From Chromatiales bacterium (GTDB lineage: Bacteria > Pseudomonadota > Gammaproteobacteria > UBA6429 > Thiohalophilaceae), in the NCBI GenBank assembly GCA_024641465.1, contig JAHEDB010000020.1, positions 1-13,123 on the forward strand: a DNA stretch of 13,123 nucleotides. Reading direction: 5' to 3'. Shown here in pieces: positions 1 to 5,898 of this stretch. Below the pieces are notes generated by a model. It ran no database searches. It was given only the letters and a program-made list of their open reading frames with translations, and was not told where the DNA came from. Made by a program: the position numbers and the translations under genes. Position 1 is the stretch's first letter, and each line of letters starts with the position of its first letter.

Positions 1-1516
1 CGTCGATCTCATTGACGATACGACGTGATACGTGGTCGAGGAATTCATAGGGTAGATGAGCCCAGCGTGCGGTCATGAAGTCGATGGTTTCCACCGCGCG
101 CATCGCCACCACATACTGATAACGGCGGCCATCGCCGGTCACCCCGACCGATTTCACCGGCAGAAAGACCGTGAAGGCCTGTGATACCTTGTTATACAGC
201 TCGGCCTTGTAGAGCTCTTCTATATATATGTGGTCGGCCAGGCGCAGCAGGTCGGCGTATTCCTTCTTCACCTCGCCGAGGATCCGCACACCGAGGCCGG
301 GACCAGGGAAGGGATGGCGATAGACCATGTCATAGGGCAGACCGAGCTCCACCCCGAGCCTGCGCACCTCATCCTTGAACAACTCACGCAGGGGTTCACA
401 CAGCTTGAGTTTCATGTGCTCGGGGAGGCCGCCGACGTTGTGGTGTGATTTGATCAGGTGGGCCTTGCCGCTCTTGGCCCCGGCCGATTCGATCACATCG
501 GGATAGATGGTGCCCTGCGCCAGCCATTTGGCATTCTTCAACTTGCCGGCCTCTTCCTCGAAGATCTCGACAAACAGGTTGCCGATGATCTTGCGCTTTT
601 GTTCCGGGTCAGCGACACCTTTCAGAGCGGCAAGGAAACGCGCCTCGGCGTCGATGCGCAGGACCTTCACGCCCATGTGTTCGGCAAAGGTGGCCATCAC
701 CTGATCGCCTTCCTTGTAACGGAGCAATCCATTATCGACAAATACACAGGTCAATTGCTTGCCGATGGCGCGGTGCAAGAGGGCCGCCACCACCGAGGAA
801 TCGACCCCGCCGGACAGCCCGAGGATGACCTCTTCCTTGCCGACTGCCTGCTGGATACGGGCAATGCTGTCCTCGATGATATTATCCGCTGTCCACAGAT
901 TGGCGCAGCCGCAGATGGTGTGGACAAAACGCTCGATGATCCGCTGGCCCTGCAGGGTGTGGGTCACCTCGGGGTGGAATTGCAGGCCGTAGTAATTGCG
1001 CTCGACATCGGCAATGCCGGCGATCGGGGCATTGGCGGTCGAGGCCATCAGGATAAAGCCCTTGGGCAATTGTTCAACCCGATCGCCGTGACTCATCCAC
1101 ACATCCAGCAGACCATAGCCTTCCGGGCTGGTGTGGTCCTCGATATCCTTGAGCAAGGGGGTGTGACCGTGGGCGCGCACCTGGGCATAGCCGTATTCAT
1201 GATGATCGGCGGTCTGTACCTTGCCGCCCAACTGGGCCGCCATGGTCTGCATGCCGTAGCAAATACCGAGCACCGGCACCTCCAGCTCAAATACCACGGA
1301 CTGGGCCACCGGGGCATCGGTGGCGGTGGTACTTTCCGGGCCACCGGAGAGGATGATCCCTTTTGGCTTGAAATCGCGGATTTCGGCCGCATCCATGTCC
1401 CAGGCATGGAGCTCACAGTAGACCCCGGCCTCGCGCACCCGGCGGGCGATCAACTGGCTGTATTGGGACCCAAAATCCAGAATCAGGACGCGATCAGCAT
1501 GAATATCGGCAGACAT
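1..1516 (-). CDS. guaA: GMP synthase (glutamine-hydrolysing), 3'-truncated by window edge
   Basis: Converts XMP to GMP using glutamine and ATP, the last step of de novo guanine nucleotide synthesis in the cytoplasm. I read it by translating the complement from an ATG at 1516-1514; the frame stays open to base 1, giving 505 codons. An N-terminal class I glutamine amidotransferase domain shows GICYGMQ with nucleophile Cys86 and FHPEV with His181/Glu183, the same numbering as E. coli GuaA. An ATP-pyrophosphatase domain follows, with P-loop SGGVDSS at about 235-241. The dimerisation domain includes RHPFPGPGLGVRILGE and, at the visible end, RRIVNEID. E. coli GuaA has 525 residues, so about 20 are missing. 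The start is supported by a GAGAGG ribosome site at 1521-1526. Many gammaproteobacteria carry guaB just upstream of guaA; here the upstream neighbour is an unrelated divergent gene, so guaA has its own promoter. Identity is essentially certain. Confidence 0.97.
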   Translation of the reverse strand, partial: MSADIHADRVLILDFGSQYSQLIARRVREAGVYCELHAWDMDAAEIRDFKPKGIILSGGPESTTATDAPVAQSVVFELEVPVLGICYGMQTMAAQLGGKVQTADHHEYGYAQVRAHGHTPLLKDIEDHTSPEGYGLLDVWMSHGDRVEQLPKGFILMASTANAPIAGIADVERNYYGLQFHPEVTHTLQGQRIIERFVHTICGCANLWTADNIIEDSIARIQQAVGKEEVILGLSGGVDSSVVAALLHRAIGKQLTCVFVDNGLLRYKEGDQVMATFAEHMGVKVLRIDAEARFLAALKGVADPEQKRKIIGNLFVEIFEEEAGKLKNAKWLAQGTIYPDVIESAGAKSGKAHLIKSHHNVGGLPEHMKLKLCEPLRELFKDEVRRLGVELGLPYDMVYRHPFPGPGLGVRILGEVKKEYADLLRLADHIYIEELYKAELYNKVSQAFTVFLPVKSVGVTGDGRRYQYVVAMRAVETIDFMTARWAHLPYEFLDHVSRRIVNEID

Positions 1517-1803
1517 AAACCCTCTCAAACGGCCATCCGGCCACTAGCATATTATAAAAGGCGGGGATTATATCACGCTGCAACAGCGAAAAATGCCATG
1601 CCGGGGAGGATTATCCTGCCAACCGGGAGTGCAGCAGAGACAGGTCATGAAAATGCTTGAGCCATGCAGATGGCCACCAAATGGTTTACTATTAACCGAG
1701 TATCCAGCCAGCACCGAGCCAGACGTCTTGAGCAGAAATACCGCTAATTATCCAGCCACGTTATTCACTATTAACCTTATAACTTATTCCTACAGCGAGT
1801 TTT
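1517..1803. other. Divergent intergenic spacer guaA / LTA-type transferase
   Basis: This 287-bp spacer separates two divergent genes. Next to guaA it holds the promoter described separately. It also contains the 11-bp palindrome AGGATTATCCT (1607-1617). In the half nearer the transferase, two 10-mers each occur twice: ACTATTAACC at 1688-1697 and 1767-1776, and TATCCAGCCA at 1701-1710 and 1749-1758. A TATAAC at 1778-1783 could be a -10 for the downstream gene, but no good -35 accompanies it. I see no gene here. Confidence 0.5.
1551..1588 (-). promoter_or_regulatory. Predicted guaA promoter with extended -10 and an adjacent small palindrome
   Basis: On the minus strand a perfect TATAAT lies at 1572-1567, preceded by TG plus one base (1575-1573). 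This is a consensus extended -10 element, and no convincing -35 is needed. A start point near 1560 would give a leader of roughly 44 nt to the guaA ATG. A second TATAAT lies at 1556-1551. Directly upstream of the extended -10 is the 13-bp inverted repeat CGCTGCAACAGCG (1576-1588), placed where a repressor or activator could act. Motif matches are seen; promoter activity is inferred. Confidence 0.5.
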
Positions 1804-3756
1804 ATGCTTCGTATTCAGCACGCCTATAGTCGAATCGCCCTGGTGACCGGCATCTTTCTGGCGGCCTTTTTTATCGGCCGCCTAGCCCTGTTCACCATTT
1901 ATCATCCCAGTTTCGCCGAACTCAGTTTCGGCCAGGTCGTGTTCAGCTTTGTGCACGGCATACGCTTCGATGCCTCGATCATGGTGACCTTCATCGGCAT
2001 CCCCTTCCTGTTCATGATCCTGCCACACCGCTGGGCCGTCTCCCGGCTCTGGCAGGGTCTGTTCAGCTGGTATTTTTATCTGGTGATGGTGGTCTTTGTG
2101 TTTTTGCAGATCAGCGATCTGATCTACTTTGGTTTTGTGCAACGCCACGCCGGACCCGAGGTGACCCTGCTCACCGGTGACATGGAACTGATGCTGGACA
2201 TGCTGCTCAACGAGCACCGCATCGCCCTCATCCTGTTCATCAGCGCCACCCTCGGCGGTGGTATATTATGGCATCGTCTATTCAGCAGACCGCTGGCCGT
2301 ACCAGGCAAGGCCCTGCCACGCTATGGCGCCATCGTACTGCTGTTCGTGGCGATCATCATCGTCGGCCGCGGTGGCTTGCAATATAAACCCGCCAGAGTC
2401 GCCGATGCCTTTATCAGCGGTTCCACCGCCTCCGGCTATCTCAGCCTCAACGGCCCGTTTGCGATCTTCCATGCGGCGCGTGGCACGCGCCCGGTGACAA
2501 AACAATTCATGCCGGAGCAGACCGCCATCAGTTTAGTCCGTAAACAAATCACCTCACCCCACGAAACCTATATCGACGACAGCTACCCGCTGTTACGCAG
2601 CTCCGCCGTTAAGGCAGGCAGCACACCAACCAAACCCAACATCGTGATCTTCCTGCTGGAAAGCTGGGATGCCGCCCACATCGACTATTTCCGTAAACAA
2701 CAGGGCCAGGCACCTTATTCGATCACCCCCAACTTTGACGAACTGATGAAAAAGGGCCGCCTGTATAGCCGTTTCTACGCCGCCGGCACCCGCAGCATGG
2801 ACGGTATCGCAGGGACCCTCGCCGCGGTCCCCACCCTGCCGGGGCTGCCCTATATCGGCACCGGCATGGACCAGAACCGTCTGTCCTACCTGGCGGAATT
2901 TGCCAAGGACCATGGCTACAGCACCCTGTTTTTACAGAGCTCCAACCGCGGTTCCTTCCGCCTCGACTCGATTGCCGCCAAGGCGGGTTTTGAAACCTAC
3001 CTGGGCGCGGAAGATATCCCACCGGCACACAAAGATGCTGAGCCGAAAAAACTTTGGGGCGTGTGGGACTATTCGACCTTTATGGCCGCCAATGAAGTGT
3101 TTGCCAAACAGCAACAACCTTTTCTGGGATACATATTTTCATCCAGTACGCACAATCCCTGGCGTGTCCCCGCCAAACAATGGCTGAAATATCCTGAAGA
3201 CAACGAGCATCATAAATACATGAACAGTCTGTATTATGCCGACTGGGCGTTAGGCCGGTTCATGGCCGAGGCGAAGAAACACAAGTACTTCGACAATACG
3301 ATCTTTTTTATCACCGGCGATCATATCAGCGGGTTTGAACAGGACCCCAACTATCTCCCCAGTCGCTATCATATCCCGCTGTTGGTGTTTGGTCCTGGCA
3401 TCCAACCAGGCATCGATGATCGCATCGGCAGTCAGTTGGACATCACCCCCACTATTATCGATATCGCCAGATGGAAAACAGCGCATAGCAGCGTCGGTCG
3501 CTCCCTGTTCGATGACAGCGACATCGACAACCGTGACGCGCTGTGCATCAATGGCACCATTATCGATCTGATCTGGCAAAAAAGCTGGATGTCCCACAAC
3601 CTGAACCAGCGCCTGAACGTACACATCGAAGGTAAGCAGACGGTGGAAAGTCTGGAACAACAGATCCTCGCCACCCATCAGGTGGTCATGAAGGGCATGC
3701 TGGAAAACCGGATATATCACAAGCCGACACAGGCCACGGCAAGTGTAAGCGAATAA
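1804..3756 (+). CDS. LTA synthase / MdoB-family membrane phosphotransferase (sulfatase fold)
   Basis: This 650-residue protein has about five N-terminal membrane helices (approximately 11-31, 55-75, 88-110, 140-155, 174-188) followed by a large alkaline-phosphatase/sulfatase-fold domain that would face the periplasm. Metal and catalytic positions of the LtaS/OpgB family are visible: Glu286 in FLLESWD, the candidate nucleophile Thr329 in GTRSMDG, His450 in SSTHNPW, and Asp506-His507 in ITGDHISGF. Family members move phosphoglycerol (or in relatives phosphoethanolamine) from a phospholipid onto an envelope glycan or lipid. In Gram-negatives the likely acceptors are osmoregulated periplasmic glucans or another envelope glycopolymer, but nothing here identifies it. 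The start ATG has only a weak ribosome site (AGCGAG). The next gene is 177 bp downstream on the same strand. Family assignment is firm; substrate is not known. Confidence 0.88.
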   Translation: MLRIQHAYSRIALVTGIFLAAFFIGRLALFTIYHPSFAELSFGQVVFSFVHGIRFDASIMVTFIGIPFLFMILPHRWAVSRLWQGLFSWYFYLVMVVFVFLQISDLIYFGFVQRHAGPEVTLLTGDMELMLDMLLNEHRIALILFISATLGGGILWHRLFSRPLAVPGKALPRYGAIVLLFVAIIIVGRGGLQYKPARVADAFISGSTASGYLSLNGPFAIFHAARGTRPVTKQFMPEQTAISLVRKQITSPHETYIDDSYPLLRSSAVKAGSTPTKPNIVIFLLESWDAAHIDYFRKQQGQAPYSITPNFDELMKKGRLYSRFYAAGTRSMDGIAGTLAAVPTLPGLPYIGTGMDQNRLSYLAEFAKDHGYSTLFLQSSNRGSFRLDSIAAKAGFETYLGAEDIPPAHKDAEPKKLWGVWDYSTFMAANEVFAKQQQPFLGYIFSSSTHNPWRVPAKQWLKYPEDNEHHKYMNSLYYADWALGRFMAEAKKHKYFDNTIFFITGDHISGFEQDPNYLPSRYHIPLLVFGPGIQPGIDDRIGSQLDITPTIIDIARWKTAHSSVGRSLFDDSDIDNRDALCINGTIIDLIWQKSWMSHNLNQRLNVHIEGKQTVESLEQQILATHQVVMKGMLENRIYHKPTQATASVSE

Positions 3757-3933
3757 AGTTACCTATTCACAATTCGAAACATTCTCGTGGCATAACTCAT
3801 CAACCGGTGTCATAGCGGCTTGAGCCTGTACGAATCTGTTTTGCCATACTTAATAATCGCTTTGTCTTGCCGATAACAAAGCAGCAAGGGCAACATAACA
3901 CCCTACAAGTATTGGTAATAAGCTGGCGGTACA
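3757..3933. other. Intergenic spacer without a recognised feature
   Basis: This 177-bp gap lies between two plus-strand genes. The only self-complementary piece is a weak CTTTGT/ACAAAG pair (3860-3865 with 3876-3881, 10-nt loop) without a following T-run, so I do not call a terminator. A stop codon in the frame of the downstream gene (3919-3921) shows that the EAL protein is not fused to anything upstream. Confidence 0.4.
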
Positions 3934-4821
3934 ATGCAAGACGCAAAGACAGATGGCGATGCCGTAGAGATTGAGATCATAGGGTTCGATTCACCCTTTT
4001 TGAGCCACAGCGAACTGGAAAGTGATCTGGCGCGAGGCGTGCGAGAGGGACAATTTATCCTGCATCTGCAACCCATTATCAATCTGGGCAACTGGTCGAT
4101 ACACGGTATGCAGGTACTGCTGCGCTGGCAACACCCTCAACACGGCATCATCCAGCCAGACAGTTTTATCCCGTCTCTGGAACAGAGCGGAATGATCGTA
4201 GCGGTGGGACAATGGGTGCTGGCCGAAGCCTGTAAATTGAATCGGCACTGGCAGGACGATGGATTACCAACCGTGCCCATCGCCATTAAGGTATCCGGCC
4301 AGCAACTGGCCGACGCGGGGTTTGTCGAGTCGGTATTTGATGTCCTGAATGAGAGCGGTCTCCCACCGGGACTACTGGTGCTGGAATTGACCGAAACAGA
4401 TTTGTTCACCGACACCGCCGTCAATATCAAGCTTTGCAATCGGTTAAGAGACAAAGGTATCAGGCTGGCGTTAAATTATACCGCTAACGGTTATACCTCG
4501 ATCGAGGATATCAGTGAACTGCCGATGGATATTATCAAGCTCGATAAGGAACTCATACACCACATTACAAGTCACCCCGAGCAGCGTGCCATCATGGCTA
4601 CCATTCTCGATTTTGCCCATCAGAACAGGCTTGAGGTCATTGCCGAGGGGGTGGAAACGGCCGAACAACTGATATTTCTCAATGCCATGCAATGCACTGC
4701 GGCACAGGGATTTTTACTCGCCCATCCCCTGTCGACAGAAAATTTTGCCGAACTCTTCCACACCGCACCTCACTATGAATATATCGTCGACCGTGTCTGT
4801 AAACACTGGCAATTGACATAA
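3934..4821 (+). CDS. Stand-alone EAL-domain protein with degenerate catalytic site
   Basis: This 295-residue protein is almost entirely an EAL domain (about residues 28-275), without a sensor, GGDEF domain, signal peptide or membrane segment. The fold signature is clear: LRWQHP (64-69), ELTET (151-155), KLD (202-204), AEGVET (237-242) and AQGF (257-260). Active EAL enzymes hydrolyse c-di-GMP using metal ligands, and several are changed here. The EAL glutamate is Gln60 (MQVLLRW), the Asn of the NVS motif is Lys119 (IKVSGQQL), and the DDFGxGYSS loop reads NYTANGYTS, so both aspartates are Asn181 and Tyr182. Glu151, Lys202, Glu238 and Gln258 remain. The prediction is a non-hydrolysing protein acting by binding a partner or nucleotide, as YdiV-like EAL proteins do. 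Residues 25-50 resemble the usual GGDEF-EAL linker, so it may derive from a larger protein. A GGCGG (3925-3929) precedes the ATG. It converges with the NUDIX gene, 11 bp apart. Confidence 0.9.
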   Translation: MQDAKTDGDAVEIEIIGFDSPFLSHSELESDLARGVREGQFILHLQPIINLGNWSIHGMQVLLRWQHPQHGIIQPDSFIPSLEQSGMIVAVGQWVLAEACKLNRHWQDDGLPTVPIAIKVSGQQLADAGFVESVFDVLNESGLPPGLLVLELTETDLFTDTAVNIKLCNRLRDKGIRLALNYTANGYTSIEDISELPMDIIKLDKELIHHITSHPEQRAIMATILDFAHQNRLEVIAEGVETAEQLIFLNAMQCTAAQGFLLAHPLSTENFAELFHTAPHYEYIVDRVCKHWQLT

Positions 4822-4832
4822 CAGGATTGACG

Positions 4833-5324
4833 TTACGGTGTGACACGGGCCAGCCAGTCGCTGACAATTTTTGCCGTTACCACCAACCTGCCAAAATCCT
4901 TTTGTCTGATCTGGTTTAGATCGAGTAACTCAAACTCACTCAACTCCTCATTCAGGTGAATATCACCCTCGGCCCTGACGGCAAAGGCCATGATGAGCTG
5001 ATTTTTGGCGATAAAGGGATAGTGGCCGATAAACCGGATATCGCCGACCTCCAACCCCAACTCCTCACGGGTCTCACGCCGTATTGCCTCCGCCGGGGCT
5101 TCATGCCGTTCCAGATAACCGGTGATCATGGAGAACACGCCTTCCGGCCAGGCGCGGTTACGCGCCAGCAACAATTTGTCACGGTATGTCACCAGTCCGG
5201 CAACCACCGGTACCGGATTATCCCAGACGGTGAAGCGGCATTGCGGATCGCTACAGGTCAGGCGCTCGATGCCATCCACACAACGCGTATTTAGATCGGC
5301 CTTACATTCCGGACAATACTTCAT
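4833..5324 (-). CDS. NUDIX hydrolase with N-terminal zinc ribbon (NudC-like)
   Basis: I take the start at 5324, giving 163 residues beginning MKYCPECKADL. An N-terminal four-cysteine zinc ribbon (Cys4, Cys7, Cys24, Cys29) precedes a NUDIX fold. The NUDIX box spans residues 69-91 and fits Gx5Ex7RExxEExG: G69, E75, R83-E84, E87-E88, G90. Such enzymes cleave nucleoside diphosphates linked to another group. Zinc ribbon plus NUDIX is the layout of NudC (NADH pyrophosphatase / RNA deNADding), but the SQPWPFPxS motif expected after the box in NudC is only loosely present (IGHYPFIAKNQLIMAF). The substrate is therefore unassigned. The open frame continues upstream to 5450, but that part lacks family similarity and lies inside the neighbouring gene. 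The chosen start overlaps that gene's 3' end by 23 nt, suggesting translational coupling. A GGCGG lies just before the ATG. Confidence 0.85.
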   Translation of the reverse strand: MKYCPECKADLNTRCVDGIERLTCSDPQCRFTVWDNPVPVVAGLVTYRDKLLLARNRAWPEGVFSMITGYLERHEAPAEAIRRETREELGLEVGDIRFIGHYPFIAKNQLIMAFAVRAEGDIHLNEELSEFELLDLNQIRQKDFGRLVVTAKIVSDWLARVTP

Positions 5325-5814
5325 GCGCCGCCATACCCCGCACCTGTTTGAGTCGCCACCAGCCGGGGCCACCACTGGGTTCGAACATGGCGGTGACCGG
5401 CCGTTTGGTTTTATGCGCCAGTCCCTGTATCTGGATCTGGTTACCCTCAATCACCGCCGTTGCGATATCCAGCTCGGGTTCACCCATATAAAAACGCAAC
5501 ATATCCGACATAAAAAGTTTTTTGTTGGGGCGCAATACGCGAAGGACAGTCGGGCAATTAAAAAAACTCACAAACTGGGTAAAATTGGGCGCGCCGTTAA
5601 AGGCCTCCATTTTAAAAGAGGCAACGAGAGTGCATTCCCCTTCCTTGTCGTGATACAGCGTCTTGACTGCGAGCGAGTCCTTCACCAATCGGGCATACCC
5701 ATCGGCATACAGGGCGGCAATCCCTGGCAACTCCTGTAAGGCGAGTTTTTCCAGTTCATTTGCGCCAACATTCCATGACAGCAAAAAGATTAACAGGGTT
5801 ATTATCTTTGTCAT
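5302..5814 (-). CDS. Small secreted protein of unknown function
   Basis: I do not recognise the family. Starting at the ATG at 5814 gives 170 residues. A hydrophobic N-terminus (MTKIITLLIFLLSWNVGA) looks like a signal peptide, with likely cleavage after Ala18 and export to the periplasm. The mature part has two cysteines (Cys61 and Cys87) that could form a disulfide, and a Trp-Trp pair near the C-terminus (WWRLKQV). No lipobox, membrane segment or catalytic motif is visible. The open frame reaches back to 5853, but that extension is encoded by the palindromic repeat element. The 5814 start has a good ribosome site (AAGGA, 7 nt upstream), which decides the start. It lies downstream of ligA on the same strand and overlaps the NUDIX gene by 23 nt, so the two are probably co-translated. 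The gene is real on operon and signal-peptide grounds; its function is open. Confidence 0.75.
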   Translation of the reverse strand: MTKIITLLIFLLSWNVGANELEKLALQELPGIAALYADGYARLVKDSLAVKTLYHDKEGECTLVASFKMEAFNGAPNFTQFVSFFNCPTVLRVLRPNKKLFMSDMLRFYMGEPELDIATAVIEGNQIQIQGLAHKTKRPVTAMFEPSGGPGWWRLKQVRGMAAHEVLSGM

Positions 5815-5829
5815 TCCATGTTCCTTTTT

Positions 5830-5894
5830 TTCACCACGAAGACTCGAAGGCACGAAGAAAATATTTATAAAAATATTCGTGTCTTCGCGGTGAA
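5830..5894. repeat. 65-bp palindromic intergenic repeat element (CACGAAG type)
   Basis: Two 19-bp arms, TTCACCACGAAGACTCGAA (5830-5848) and the inverse of TTCACCGCGAAGACACGAA (5876-5894), match at 17 of 19 positions. An inner AT-rich stem (ATATTT / AAATAT, about 5861-5874) completes a long hairpin. The left arm carries three phased CGAAG copies about 8-9 bp apart. I recall similar CACGAAGACACGAAGG motifs scattered between genes of many bacterial genomes, where they generate spurious predicted peptides with FTTKTRRH-like sequence. It fills the gap between the ligA stop and the ribosome site of the secreted-protein gene. In a ligA transcript it would fold into a strong stem, but in that direction it is followed by A residues, not U, so it is not a classical terminator. 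Confidence 0.75.
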
Positions 5895-5898
5895 TCTT

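Noticed and set aside
458..1660. 400-codon plus-strand open frame
   Set aside because: It lies opposite guaA, whose complement translates into a full GMP synthase with all catalytic residues; the plus frame is a shadow with no recognisable protein.
4800..4845. Bidirectional terminator between the convergent EAL and NUDIX genes
   Set aside because: Only short self-complementary pieces (for example GTGT/ACAC) are present, with no GC-rich stem plus T-run in either direction.
5325..5450. Upstream extension of the NUDIX reading frame
   Set aside because: The added 42 residues overlap the conserved end of the secreted-protein gene and precede the natural zinc-ribbon start MKYCPEC, so the shorter form is preferred.
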